Positions 1 through 9,136 of a stretch of 64,000 nt of DNA are shown piece after piece. The position numbers and the translations under genes are program-made. Positions within the stretch are counted from its first letter, which is position 1. Each line of letters opens with the position of its first letter. The notes under the pieces were generated by a model, which did not search any database, had not been told where the DNA came from, and saw only the letters and a list, made by a program, of their open reading frames with translations. The stretch lies in assembly GCF_003574735.1 (NCBI RefSeq), contig NZ_QORW01000014.1:84943-148942 (forward strand), read 5' to 3'. Origin of the DNA: Dongia deserti. Lineage in GTDB: Bacteria > Pseudomonadota > Alphaproteobacteria > Dongiales > Dongiaceae.

Positions 1-1208
1 GGGAAGGGGCGGTGGGGCAGGTTGGCGAACACGTCGAACCGTTCGGCCGTCCCGCTCAGGGCCTCCGCGATCAGCTTGCCGGCAATGCCAGTGATGGCGA
101 CGCCCTGACCGGAATAGCCCTGGGCATAGAAGATGTTCCCGATGCGCCCGAGGTTGGGCAGGCGGCTCATGGTAATGCCGACCATGCCCGACCAGGCGTA
201 CTCGATCTTCTTGTCGGCGAGCTGCGGGAACACCCGCGCCATGTGCGGCCGCACGAACGCGGCGATGTCGGGCGGCGGGGTCGGCGTGTATTTTTCACCG
301 CCACCCCAGATCATGCGCCGGTCACCGGAAAGCCGGAAGTAATTGACAACGAAGCGGCTGTCGCACACACAGGAATCGCCGGGGATGAGCGCGCGCGCCT
401 CCTCTTCGCTTAGCGGCTCGGTCGCGATCAGAAAGTTCGCGATCGGCATGATCCGCGTGGCGATGCGCGGCTCCAGATCGCCGAGATAGGCATCGCACGC
501 GATGACGGCATAGGCCGCCTTGATCTGCCCGTTGCCGGTGGAGACGACGACGCCGCCCTGTGCCTCGTTGAGCGCGACGGCGCGCGTGCGCTCGTAGAGC
601 TGCGCGCCCGCATCGATCGCGGCCTGCGCCAGCCCGAGTGCGTAGTTCAGAGGATGCAGGTGCCCGCCGCCCCAATCCGCGATGCCGGCATGGAAGGCGT
701 CACTACCGATATACTCATCCAGCTCCTCGCGCGGGACGAAGCGCGCCTTGGTGTAGCCGAACTCGCGCCGCAAGGTCTCGACCTCGGCGCGCATCCAACC
801 TTCTTCCTTCGGTCGGTGGGCGACCAGCAAGGTGTTGGCCTTGAGATCGCAGCGGATGCGATGCCGCGCCACCCGCTCGCGGATGATGCTGCGACCCTCC
901 TCGGCCAGGCTGAACATGGCCTTGGCGCGGTCGCGGCCGTAGCGCGCCATCAGCTCGATCGGCCCCTTGCGCAAGCCGGTGTTGATCTGCCCGCCATTGC
1001 GTCCCGATGCACCCCAGCCGATGCGTGCCTGCTCGATCAGCACGACGTTGTAGCCGCGTTCCGCCAGATTGAGCGCGGCGGAGAGGCCGGTATAGCCACC
1101 GCCGATCACGGCGACGTCTGCCATCGCCTCGCCCCGCAATTCGGGCAGATGCGGAAACGGCCGCGCCGTCGCGACATAGTACGATTGAGGATGCTCGAGC
1201 GTATCCAT
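1..1208 (-). CDS. FAD-dependent amine oxidoreductase, PuuB/DadA-like (partial)
   Basis: This is a flavoenzyme of the DAO family, most like gamma-glutamylputrescine oxidoreductase, which oxidises a (glutamyl)amine to the aldehyde. Reading from an ATG at 1208, the protein has the FAD-binding Rossmann motif GGGYTG at about residues 36–41 and the family motif GWGASGRNGGQI at about 64–75. Near the window edge it has FYAQGYSGQGVAITG, the C-terminal FAD contact. The frame is still open at base 1, so only about 400 residues are visible and the last few dozen are missing. Neighbouring polyamine genes (homospermidine synthase, class III aminotransferase) support an amine substrate, but glycine- or sarcosine-oxidase-like activity cannot be excluded. 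Confidence 0.85.
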   Translation of the reverse strand, partial: MDTLEHPQSYYVATARPFPHLPELRGEAMADVAVIGGGYTGLSAALNLAERGYNVVLIEQARIGWGASGRNGGQINTGLRKGPIELMARYGRDRAKAMFSLAEEGRSIIRERVARHRIRCDLKANTLLVAHRPKEEGWMRAEVETLRREFGYTKARFVPREELDEYIGSDAFHAGIADWGGGHLHPLNYALGLAQAAIDAGAQLYERTRAVALNEAQGGVVVSTGNGQIKAAYAVIACDAYLGDLEPRIATRIMPIANFLIATEPLSEEEARALIPGDSCVCDSRFVVNYFRLSGDRRMIWGGGEKYTPTPPPDIAAFVRPHMARVFPQLADKKIEYAWSGMVGITMSRLPNLGRIGNIFYAQGYSGQGVAITGIAGKLIAEALSGTAERFDVFANLPHRPF

Positions 1209-1404
1209 GATGCAGGGCAGGATAGGCGACCGGCGCGAACCTTGCCAAGCCTCTGCACGCCATGCAGTCTGCACTCGCCTTTCGTCATGGTCGTGCTTGG
1301 CACGTCCTTCCACGACTTTGCCTGCTACCGCGCGCTCTTGGATGACGAAACTCGTGGATGGTCGGACCAAGTCCGACCATGACGGCGGAGGATAGGCCGT
1401 GCCT

Positions 1405-1989
1405 TTACTCCCCTCGTTCCACCAGCTTCAGGATGCGGTGCAGGCTGGTGTCGCCGATGCCCATCTCTTCGAGATGCTGCACCGTGCTGAGCAGGTAGTC
1501 GCGGTTGCTGCCCATCACGCCGGTCGCGTGGCGGACGATCTCGGCGATCCTCCGCTCATCGAGCTTGCCGGCATATTGGTAGTGCGTGCGGTCGGCGACA
1601 TAGGTGAGGCCCTCGACATGTTTGCCGCGCGCAAGGCGCAGCGCGACACGCTTCGGCACATAGCAACCGGTGATCAGTTCGCGCTGGTGCAGATATTCCG
1701 CGACATCCGCCGCGTCGGTCGGCCCAATGCGATAAAGCCGACCGATGCACATGCCGCCGCGATCGAGGCCGAGCACCAACCCGGGCTTTTCCGTGGTTCC
1801 GCGGTAGTGCGTGGAGGTGATGCAGAATGCGCGATGATAGCCGTAGAGCGTCGCCGGCATGATCTCCACGAACGGGAAATCCGGCCGCCACATCAGCGAG
1901 CCATAGGCGAAGACATAGAAATCCTTGCCCGGCTCCGGCGTGTGGCGCCGGCTTTCGATCAGGAGCTTCTCTGCATCGGTCACGCTCAT
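1405..1989 (-). CDS. chaC: Gamma-glutamylcyclotransferase, ChaC family
   Basis: ChaC enzymes cleave glutathione to 5-oxoproline and Cys-Gly in the cytoplasm. The 194-residue protein carries the family's N-terminal substrate loop FAYGSLMWRP. The chosen ATG at 1989 overlaps the stop of the upstream transporter gene by 4 bases (ATGA), which suggests translational coupling; the same frame stays open far upstream but there it only mirrors the transporter gene. The protein has the usual length and no signal peptide. Its location with an exporter and a PuuB-like oxidase suggests turnover of gamma-glutamyl compounds, which is an inference from context. Confidence 0.9.
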   Translation of the reverse strand: MSVTDAEKLLIESRRHTPEPGKDFYVFAYGSLMWRPDFPFVEIMPATLYGYHRAFCITSTHYRGTTEKPGLVLGLDRGGMCIGRLYRIGPTDAADVAEYLHQRELITGCYVPKRVALRLARGKHVEGLTYVADRTHYQYAGKLDERRIAEIVRHATGVMGSNRDYLLSTVQHLEEMGIGDTSLHRILKLVERGE

Positions 1990-2927
1990 ACGGGCCTGGT
2001 CCGGTTGAGCAGATAGAGGCCGAACACGATCACCGCCATGCCCGCGAGCGCCAGCGCCGACAAGGTCTCGCCGAACCAGAAATAGCTGCCGATGGCCGCG
2101 ATCGGCGGGGTCAGATAGAACAGGCTGGCGACCTTGGAGGCGGCCCCGCGCGAGATCATCCAGGTGAGCAGTGCGATCGAGACGCCGCTCAGCACGATCA
2201 CCAGCCAGGCGAGGGCGAAGATGAAAGTCGGCGCCCAGTCGATGTCGCCGATGCCGAACAGTAGACTGACTGGCACGGTTACCAAGGATGCAGCGATGTA
2301 TTGGATGGCACTGCCGCTGCGCAGGTCGAAGCTGGGGCAGAACCGCTTCTGATAGATCGTGGCCGACGTGATGCCGAGCAGCGACAGGACCGCGAACAGC
2401 AAGGCTGCCGGATGGCTCAGGTCGATCACCATCCGCTCCCACAGCACCATCATCAGCCCGACGAAGCCGACGACGATTCCGATCCATTGCAGGGACCTCG
2501 TGCGTTCGCCCAGCACCGGCCCGGCCAAAGTCGCGGTCAGGATCGGTTGGAAGCCGACGATCAGTGCCGCCATGCCGGCCGGCATGCCGCCATAAATCGC
2601 GAGATAGCAGCCGCCCAGATAGACCGCGTGCAGCAGGATCCCGATCACCGCGATGTGGCTGATCCGCTTCCAGGAGCGCGGCCACGGTGCGCGCATCAAC
2701 ATCGCCACGCTCGCCATCATGATCGCCGCCAGCACGAAGCGCATGGCGAGGATGGTCATCGGCTGGGCATACGGCACGCCCAACTTGGCGATCAGGAATC
2801 CGGTCGCCCAGAGCAGCACGAAGATGCCCGGCGCCACCCGTGCCAGCGCGCTGGTGAACGGCGTCTCCGGCGCTGTCGTGGCGGCCCCCGTCGTCTCGCT
2901 GGGCTGGCGTGCGGAATCGGCGCTCAT
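1986..2927 (-). CDS. EamA/DMT-superfamily transporter
   Basis: This inner-membrane protein of about 313 residues has ten predicted hydrophobic segments in two EamA repeats, typical of drug/metabolite exporters. The first segment (GIFVLLWATGFLIAKLG) and the repeat-junction glycines fit the family. I chose the ATG at 2927 because the preceding 30 residues of open frame look non-coding and the N-terminal tail (MSADSARQ) is then of normal length. Its stop overlaps the chaC start by 4 bases, so the two genes form a coupled pair. The substrate cannot be predicted; an amino acid or a thiol metabolite would fit the neighbour. Confidence 0.88.
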   Translation of the reverse strand: MSADSARQPSETTGAATTAPETPFTSALARVAPGIFVLLWATGFLIAKLGVPYAQPMTILAMRFVLAAIMMASVAMLMRAPWPRSWKRISHIAVIGILLHAVYLGGCYLAIYGGMPAGMAALIVGFQPILTATLAGPVLGERTRSLQWIGIVVGFVGLMMVLWERMVIDLSHPAALLFAVLSLLGITSATIYQKRFCPSFDLRSGSAIQYIAASLVTVPVSLLFGIGDIDWAPTFIFALAWLVIVLSGVSIALLTWMISRGAASKVASLFYLTPPIAAIGSYFWFGETLSALALAGMAVIVFGLYLLNRTRPV

Positions 2928-3012
2928 GGCTTGGTTCGCGAGGGAAATTCTGCTGGACTTGGGCAGGCGTATGGCCGATGCAAAGCGCCGCACCATAACA
3001 ACGGCAGCCCGC

Positions 3013-4101
3013 ATGCACAATCACCAGGCCAGCGATCAGCTGGGGCCGCGGCCCCGATCCAAACGCGGGCTAGCGTTCCTGCTGATCGGCACGCTGGTTC
3101 TGCTCGTGGTCCTGGGCGGCGGCTACTATGCCTACTGGCGCATTGTCGCCCAACAATTGGAAGCGGGTGTGGAGGCCTGGGCGGAGCAGCAGCGCGCGCT
3201 CGGCAATGAGGTCACGTTCGAATGGGACGGCATCGGCGGCTTTCCCTTCCGCTTCGCGGCCACCTTCCGTCAGCCGGCGCTCCGCTGGCACTGGCCGCGC
3301 GGTGATGGCGCCTGGAAGGGCGCCAACCTCGACGCCTCGATGGCGCCCTGGAACCTGCGCCGGATCGACGTGAAGTCGGGCGGACAGCATGACGCGGCCC
3401 TCCACCTGGCCGATGATGCCGCGGACTGGCGCATCGCAAGCACCGCCCTGGCCGGCACCATCACACTGCATGGCAGCGGCGCGTTGCGCGGCTTCACCCT
3501 AGCGCTGCAGCAGCCCGACCTCACACGGCCAGATGGCGTGGTGCTGTCAAGCGCGGCTGCGACCATCATGCTGGATCAGCCGGAGACGCCGCCGACGGAC
3601 TACAGGATGCCGCTGGGGCGTGTCACGCTGGACGCGCGCGGCATCGCATTGCCGCCCGGCACGCGCCTGCTGACGCAGGACGCAATCGAGACTCTGTCTC
3701 TGGACGCGACGGTCAAAGGCCCGATGCCCTTGGCACCGCTGAAGGAGGCGCTGGCCGCCTGGCGCGATGCCGGCGGCGTGATGGAGCTGAGCAGCTTCGC
3801 CTTCGAGCAAGGGCCGCTCGGCTTGAGCGGCAATGCGACGCTGGCGCTCGATCAGGACCTGCAGCCGCAGGGCGCCGGCACCGTCACCACCACAGGCCTC
3901 AGCGAAGCAGTCGAGATACTGATCCGCGACGGCATCATCCCCGCCGACCGTGCGCTCGTTGCGCGCACCACGGTGAAGGCACTCGAGAAGCCCGGGCAGG
4001 ATGGCAAGCTGCACGCGACCATCGGACTATCACTGCAGAACCGCGTCATCAGCTTCGGCCCCGTCCCGCTGTTCGCCCTCGAACGCATCGAGTTGCCGTA
4101 G
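3013..4101 (+). CDS. DUF2125 domain membrane-anchored protein
   Basis: The 362-residue protein has one N-terminal membrane anchor (about residues 20–40, LAFLLIGTLVLLVVLGGGYY). A long beta-rich periplasmic domain follows that matches my recollection of DUF2125: the motif EWDGIGGFPFRF, then repeated strand-forming stretches. The family is common in Alphaproteobacteria and has no assigned biochemical role; an AsmA-like role in the envelope is only a guess from the fold. It is divergent from the transporter. An in-frame ATG at 2971 would add 14 residues; I prefer 3013 because it leaves a short cytoplasmic tail before the anchor. Confidence 0.8.
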   Translation: MHNHQASDQLGPRPRSKRGLAFLLIGTLVLLVVLGGGYYAYWRIVAQQLEAGVEAWAEQQRALGNEVTFEWDGIGGFPFRFAATFRQPALRWHWPRGDGAWKGANLDASMAPWNLRRIDVKSGGQHDAALHLADDAADWRIASTALAGTITLHGSGALRGFTLALQQPDLTRPDGVVLSSAAATIMLDQPETPPTDYRMPLGRVTLDARGIALPPGTRLLTQDAIETLSLDATVKGPMPLAPLKEALAAWRDAGGVMELSSFAFEQGPLGLSGNATLALDQDLQPQGAGTVTTTGLSEAVEILIRDGIIPADRALVARTTVKALEKPGQDGKLHATIGLSLQNRVISFGPVPLFALERIELP

Positions 4102-4110
4102 CCCTAAATA

Positions 4111-4224
4111 ACTGCCATCCCGGGCAGCCGCGAAGCGGCGTGACCTGGGACCCATGCCGCGATTCAGCGACGCGGAACGATCGAAGGGGTCCCGGCTCTC
4201 ACTTCGTTCGGCCGGGATGACAGT
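4111..4224. repeat. Dispersed intergenic palindrome, family A copy 1
   Basis: The ends are inverted repeats: ACTGCCATCCCGG on the left and CCGGGATGACAGT on the right. They enclose GACCTGGGACCCATG and a GTCCCGGCTCTC…CGTTCGGCC segment. A second copy with the same layout lies at about 19612–19718. It sits between the convergent DUF2125 and homospermidine synthase genes, where it could also act as a bidirectional terminator. Confidence 0.8.
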
Positions 4225-4249
4225 TTGAGAAGCGGTGTGGTCGTGCGCC

Positions 4250-5677
4250 TTACCTGCGCACCCGGAAGTTCTCGAACTGCCAGGGGTCGCTGGTGTCGAT
4301 GTTCGGTTCCGGGAACAGCACGTTGCGGTCCTTGAGCGGTGTCCAGTCGGAGCGCACGCCGACCACCGGGCCCAGGTATGGCCGGCACACATCGAGCACG
4401 AAATCGTGGTCGAGGTCTTCCGGCTCCACCAGGCCGCGATCGGGATGCTCGATCAGCCAGATCGCGCCTGCCAGCACCGGCGCCGCGATCTGGATCGAGG
4501 TCGCGTTGTAGTCAGGCCCGAGCAGCTGCCGCGCTTCGTTGATGGAGAGCTGCGAGCCGTACCAGTAGGCGCCGAAATCGCCCATCAGCAGCGCGCCTAG
4601 TTCGTCGATGCCCTCGACGATCTCCTCGTTCAGCAGCCGCGCCTTGGCCTGCATCTCGAAGTTCTTCATCTGGTATTCGCGCACCGACAGCACCGCATCG
4701 TCGCACGGGTGGTAGGCGTAGTGCACGGTGGGGCGGAACACTGCCTTGCCGCTGCCGTCGAACACCGTGAAGTAATCCGCGGTCGTGACGGATTCGCCAT
4801 GGGTGATGAGGAAGCCGATCATCGGCCCGCCGATCGGCGTCCAGGAGCGCACTTCGGTGACGCAGCCCGGCTGGCGCAGATAGATCGCCGCCTTGCAGCC
4901 GACCTTGTGCTGCGCGGCGTTCTCAGGCAGACGCTTTTCATGCGTGCCCCAGCCGAGCTCCGCCGGCTGCGAGCCTTCGCCGACAAAGCCGGGGATCGAC
5001 CAGGTGTTGCAGAACTCGCCCGGCCGCTTCGGCACGTTCGTCACCTGCAGGTCATGCTCGGCGACATGGATGACCTTGGTGCCGGTCTTCTGCATCAGCT
5101 TCGCCCACCCGTCGCGGCTGGTGGGCTTGGTCGCGTCAAGGCCGCTTAACTTCGCGACGTCGAGCACCGCCTGCTTGATGAAGTGCGTGATGAGGCCCGG
5201 ATTTGCGCCGTGCGTCAGCAGGGCGGACGGCCCGCCCTTTGCGAAACTCTTGGCGGCTTCCAGCGCGCGATGCCGCAGGTAGTAGTTGGTGCGCTCTTCT
5301 TCCGGGATCTCGGAGTTGTCGTAGTAGTTGGCCCACGGCTCCACGCAGGTGTCGAGATAGAGCACGCCATGCCGCTGGCACCACTTGATGACCTCAAGCG
5401 AATCCACCTCGACCGACAGGTTGAGGATGAGGTCGCCCTTCTTGCAGTATTTGCCGAGCGTCGAATCCATGTTCGACGGCACGATCGGCTGGACCAGGTA
5501 GTTCATCCCCTTGTCGATAAAGCGGCGGGCGTCGATGTGGTGGTCGTGGCCGTCGATCACGGTCACGCGCGACAGCGGCATGTCGAAATGCTTCTCGATC
5601 AGCGGCATCGTGCAGCGGCCGACGGAGCCGTAGCCGATCATCAGGATGTTGCCGCTATAGGGGAACTTGTCGATCAT
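4250..5677 (-). CDS. hss: Homospermidine synthase
   Basis: This cytoplasmic NAD-dependent enzyme makes sym-homospermidine from two putrescines, or from putrescine plus spermidine. The 475-residue protein is full length for the bacterial family. It opens with the Rossmann motif IGYGSVGRCTMPLIEKHF and contains the conserved TCVEPWANYYDN and LTHGANPGLITHF segments. The start ATG at 5677 follows a GGAGGTGACGC ribosome-binding site. The gene stands alone and is divergent from the LuxR-type regulator. Homospermidine is the major polyamine of many Alphaproteobacteria, which fits the class assignment. Confidence 0.95.
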   Translation of the reverse strand: MIDKFPYSGNILMIGYGSVGRCTMPLIEKHFDMPLSRVTVIDGHDHHIDARRFIDKGMNYLVQPIVPSNMDSTLGKYCKKGDLILNLSVEVDSLEVIKWCQRHGVLYLDTCVEPWANYYDNSEIPEEERTNYYLRHRALEAAKSFAKGGPSALLTHGANPGLITHFIKQAVLDVAKLSGLDATKPTSRDGWAKLMQKTGTKVIHVAEHDLQVTNVPKRPGEFCNTWSIPGFVGEGSQPAELGWGTHEKRLPENAAQHKVGCKAAIYLRQPGCVTEVRSWTPIGGPMIGFLITHGESVTTADYFTVFDGSGKAVFRPTVHYAYHPCDDAVLSVREYQMKNFEMQAKARLLNEEIVEGIDELGALLMGDFGAYWYGSQLSINEARQLLGPDYNATSIQIAAPVLAGAIWLIEHPDRGLVEPEDLDHDFVLDVCRPYLGPVVGVRSDWTPLKDRNVLFPEPNIDTSDPWQFENFRVRR

Positions 5678-5796
5678 GCGTCACCTCCGGACCTGCACCT
5701 TGCTGCGATAATGGCGAGGGTCAAACCCGGCCGGCGATCGCACTGGGGGGCGACTAATGCGGCCAGCGCGGTCTGGCGGGTTGTCGCTCAAGAAAA

Positions 5797-5845
5797 CTGG
5801 CGCGCCGTCAGGAACGTTCCGCGGGTCGTTATGCCGGCGCGCCAG
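5797..5845. promoter_or_regulatory. Inverted repeat in the hss/luxR-type divergent region
   Basis: The arms CTGGCGCGCC (5797–5806) and GGCGCGCCAG (5836–5845) are perfect 10-base inverted repeats separated by 29 bases. They lie in the 260-base gap between hss and the LuxR-type regulator. This spacing suits either two operator half-sites on one face of the helix or an RNA hairpin. No regulator is assigned; a role in autoregulation by the adjacent LuxR-type protein is an inference. Confidence 0.4.
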
Positions 5846-5938
5846 CCGCCGCAGTTACGGGAATCGGACCCCTCAATCAAGCGAAATTTTGAGGACGCGG
5901 ACCGACGCCACGCTCTATGTTGGCGCGGGGACATGGGT

Positions 5939-6772
5939 ATGGCTCAGCACCTTCATCTCACCGCGCCGAAATTCGCCGCCTGGAACAAGGGCTGCATGCG
6001 CGTCATCCAGGCCACGGAACCGGCGGCGATCGCCGATGCCCTGACAGACGCGCTGAAAATCGTCCTGGATTTCGACGGCCTCTTCCTGGCCGCGCTCCAT
6101 CGCGACGCGCCGCCTTCCGTGCCCTACTACAACGACCCGCGCGAGCCGGAGCTGAAGTACCATGACGGGCCCTATCTACTCGACCCGTTCTACAACAGCT
6201 TTCTCGCCGGCAAGGCCGATGGCTGCTATCGCCTGGCGGAGCTGGCGCCCGAGGGCTTCCTGCGCAGCGAATACTTCGCCAGCTATTATCATCTGCTGGA
6301 CTTCAGCGATGAACTCGGCCTGCTGGCGAGCCTCGATACCGATGCCTCAGCGCACCTTTCCGTCATACGGCGGCGCGGCCGGCCGCGCTTCAACCGGCGC
6401 GACCACGACTGGCTGGAAGCGGCGGCACCCCTGGTGCGCGAGGCCGTGCGGCGCATGCATGAAACGCAGCACCCCGCACCCAACGATCGGTCCGGTCTGC
6501 ATGAAAGCTTACGCCAGGCCTATCGGCATTTCGGCGCATCGACTTTGACGGATCGCGAACGCGAAGTCGTGCAGCTTCTGCTGCGCGGCAATTCGGCCAA
6601 GGCGATCGCGCGGGTGCTCACCATCTCGCCGGAGACTGCGCGTAACCATCTGAAGCGCATCTATCCAAAGCTCGGGGTCGCCTCCCAGGCGGAATTGTTC
6701 GCCCTGTTCTTCAAGGCTCTGGAGCAGGTCGAACCAGGCTTCGAAGGCGACCCGCTGACGCGGCTGCGCTGA
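5939..6772 (+). CDS. LuxR-type helix-turn-helix transcriptional regulator
   Basis: The C-terminal 65 residues form a GerE/LuxR DNA-binding domain (LTDREREVVQLLLRGNSAKA, then ISPETARNHLKRIYPKLGV). The N-terminal 200 residues match no sensor domain I can name with confidence; they lack the classic autoinducer-binding signature. I chose the ATG at 5939 because a GGGG sequence lies 8 bases upstream; the ATG at 5933 is too close to it. The gene is followed 72 bases later by the class III aminotransferase on the same strand, so it probably regulates that gene, hss, or both. Confidence 0.85.
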   Translation: MAQHLHLTAPKFAAWNKGCMRVIQATEPAAIADALTDALKIVLDFDGLFLAALHRDAPPSVPYYNDPREPELKYHDGPYLLDPFYNSFLAGKADGCYRLAELAPEGFLRSEYFASYYHLLDFSDELGLLASLDTDASAHLSVIRRRGRPRFNRRDHDWLEAAAPLVREAVRRMHETQHPAPNDRSGLHESLRQAYRHFGASTLTDREREVVQLLLRGNSAKAIARVLTISPETARNHLKRIYPKLGVASQAELFALFFKALEQVEPGFEGDPLTRLR

Positions 6773-6844
6773 CCCATCTAGGCTATTTCGCTGAACGGCG
6801 CCGCCCGGCACACTCCATCTGACGTGATGGAATGGAGCATCGTT

Positions 6845-8275
6845 ATGCGCGAAGAACCCTTATTCGGCGCAGGCGTGGCGCCTGCATCCAACTACGACAC
6901 GGACCGCATCTGGCGCGATGACCAGCGCCATTTCGTCCATCCCTTCACGCATTTCGACAGCTTCAAGAAAGACGGCTCGCTGGTGATCACCGGCGCCAAG
7001 GGCGCCACCATCACCGACTCGCGCGGCAAGTGCTATCTCGACGGCATCGGCGGGCTGTGGTGCATGTCCATCGGCTTCGGCGAGGAAGAGATGGCTGAGG
7101 CGGTTGCCGATCAGATCCGGCGTCTCTGCTTCTATTCTGCCTTTGTCGACACCACAAACCCGCCTGCGGTGGAGCTGGCGACGAAGCTGGCTCAGCTGGC
7201 GCCCGGCGATCTCAACCGCGTGTTCTACACCTGCTCCGGCTCGGCGGCGAACGACACGGCGGTGCGCCTCATCCACTATTACAACGCGCGGCGCGGCAAG
7301 CCGGAGAAGCGGCACCTCATCTCGCGCATCGGCTCGTATCACGGCAGCACCTATCTCGCCATGTCGCTGACGGGGCGCGAGAGCGACCGCTCCCCGCACT
7401 TCCAGTACGCGACGGATTTCATCCATCACGTCTCCTGCCCCTATGTCTATCGCCGGCCGGAGGGGATGAGCGTCGCGGAATTCTGCGATCATCTGGTGGA
7501 CGAACTGGAGCAGAAGATCCTTGAGCTCGGCCCCGACAAGGTCGCGGCCTTCTTCGCTGAGCCGATCCTGGGTGCGGGCGGGGTGATCGTGCCGCCGCCC
7601 GGCTATCACCAGCGCACCTGGGAGATCTGCCGGAAATACGACGTGCTCTACGTGTCGGACGAAGTGGTCACGGCGTTCGGCCGATTGGGTCATTGGTTCG
7701 CGTCGAAGGACGTGTTCGGCATCGAGCCCGACATCATCGTCTCGGCCAAGGGCATCTCATCCGGCTACGTGCCGCTGGGCGCGGTCATTTTCAGCGATCG
7801 CATCTATGACGTGATCTCATCGCCCGATCCCGATGCCTGGTTCACCCACGGCTTCACCTATTCGGGCCATCCGGTCGCCTGCGCCGCGGGCCTGAAGACC
7901 ATCGAGATCATGGAGAAGCGCGATATCTGCGGTCATGTGCGCAAGGTCGGGCCCTACCTCGAGCAGCGCCTCAACGGCTTGCGCGACTTGCCGCTGGTCG
8001 GCGACGTGCGCGGGAGCCATTTCATGATGTGCACGGAATACGTCGCCAACAAGCAGACGCGCGCGCTTCTGCCCGACGGCGCCAACGTCGGCAAGCGCAT
8101 CTCCAACCATTGCGAGGCGCGCGGTTTGATCATCCGGCCGCTCGCGCACCTCAACATCATGTCGCCGCCCTTGGTGCTGACCGAGGCCGAAGTCGACGAG
8201 CTGATCGCCGGCCTCTCTGCTGGCATCAAGGCCGCTGCCGATGACCTGGTGCGCGAAGGCGTAAAGATCGATTAG
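6845..8275 (+). CDS. Class III PLP-dependent aminotransferase (omega-amino acid/putrescine–pyruvate type)
   Basis: The 476-residue enzyme transfers the terminal amino group of an amine or omega-amino acid to a keto acid. The PLP-binding lysine is in IIVSAKGISSGYVPLGA, with upstream DEVVTAFGRLG (the Asp that holds the pyridine nitrogen) and the SGSAANDTAVRL phosphate loop. I chose the ATG at 6845 because GGAG lies 7 bases upstream; the first ATG at 6824 has no such site. Overall similarity to SpuC-like putrescine aminotransferases and the neighbouring hss and PuuB-like genes point to polyamine catabolism, but taurine or beta-alanine cannot be excluded. Confidence 0.9.
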   Translation: MREEPLFGAGVAPASNYDTDRIWRDDQRHFVHPFTHFDSFKKDGSLVITGAKGATITDSRGKCYLDGIGGLWCMSIGFGEEEMAEAVADQIRRLCFYSAFVDTTNPPAVELATKLAQLAPGDLNRVFYTCSGSAANDTAVRLIHYYNARRGKPEKRHLISRIGSYHGSTYLAMSLTGRESDRSPHFQYATDFIHHVSCPYVYRRPEGMSVAEFCDHLVDELEQKILELGPDKVAAFFAEPILGAGGVIVPPPGYHQRTWEICRKYDVLYVSDEVVTAFGRLGHWFASKDVFGIEPDIIVSAKGISSGYVPLGAVIFSDRIYDVISSPDPDAWFTHGFTYSGHPVACAAGLKTIEIMEKRDICGHVRKVGPYLEQRLNGLRDLPLVGDVRGSHFMMCTEYVANKQTRALLPDGANVGKRISNHCEARGLIIRPLAHLNIMSPPLVLTEAEVDELIAGLSAGIKAAADDLVREGVKID

Positions 8276-8331
8276 CCCGGAGCTTTTTCCGCCGGACTGG
8301 AAGCCGGTTCGGCGCAGAAAATGCGACGATT

Positions 8332-8976
8332 CTAGCGTGTTCCTGTGCGCAGGAAGCTGGCCCAGGCGGCGTTCACCGCATCCGGCGTCGCGGCGCGGTG
8401 GTCCCCGCAGTCCAGCCTGAGGTCGGCCTCGCCGAGCGGCGCATCGACGAACCTGCAATGGTGCCGCCCGGCCGGGTTGTGCGGATGCGCATCGGGCTGG
8501 AAGTGCACGCAGGTCACGCACAGGCGCTGCGGCACGATTTGGCCGTCGATCTGCAGCCGGCGGATCACTTTGATCAGGATGCGCAGGAACAGCGCGCGCT
8601 CGGCTTCGTCGAGCTCCTGCATGGCCGCGATCAGAAAGTCGGGCCATTGCGCCGCGACGCGCGCCGCGACCTCGCCCTGACGCGTCAGTTTCAGCGATGA
8701 GGCACGTCGGTCGCTGGAGTCGGGCACTTTGGCGACCAGACCCTTGGCGACCAGGGCCGCGATTGCTACGCTCGCGGTCTGCGGAGTGATGCCCAACGCG
8801 TCGGCCGCGTCGCCTGATCGGGGGTTCTGCGCCGACCGCGCCGCAATGAAGGCCAGGATCTGGCTTTGCGTGGGCGTCAGGCCGGATTCAGTGGCATCTC
8901 CCCATGCGGCGCTGCGCATCGCCAGGCCGATGCGGTTGAGCCCGCTCAGCAGTTTGTTCGAAACCTCGTCCGCCAT
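8332..8976 (-). CDS. MarR-family regulator with a cysteine-rich C-terminal extension
   Basis: Residues about 1–140 form a MarR winged helix (LTPTQSQILAFIAARS, then ITPQTASVAIAALVAKGLV and DRRASSLKLTRQG). After the dimerisation helix comes an unusual tail with LCVTCVHF, HHCRFVDAPLG and LDCGDHR: four cysteines and several histidines in CxxC…HxC…C spacing. This could bind zinc or an iron–sulfur cluster and make the repressor redox- or metal-responsive (inference). The ATG at 8976 gives 214 residues; the open frame continues 18 codons upstream. The gene is convergent with the aminotransferase and divergent from the sugar dehydrogenase gene. Confidence 0.88.
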   Translation of the reverse strand: MADEVSNKLLSGLNRIGLAMRSAAWGDATESGLTPTQSQILAFIAARSAQNPRSGDAADALGITPQTASVAIAALVAKGLVAKVPDSSDRRASSLKLTRQGEVAARVAAQWPDFLIAAMQELDEAERALFLRILIKVIRRLQIDGQIVPQRLCVTCVHFQPDAHPHNPAGRHHCRFVDAPLGEADLRLDCGDHRAATPDAVNAAWASFLRTGTR

Positions 8977-9136
8977 CTGTGACTCGTCCCGTCCCCAAGC
9001 TCGGTGGTTCGTTCTACTGACAAAGTTCACCGCGACATGAATAAGCGTTCATGTTTGTATCCGAACCTTTAGTTTGCAAAAAGGGTGAACCATACGCGTT
9101 TGCACACCGGAAGGGGCATCTTAGGCAAGAAAAGCA

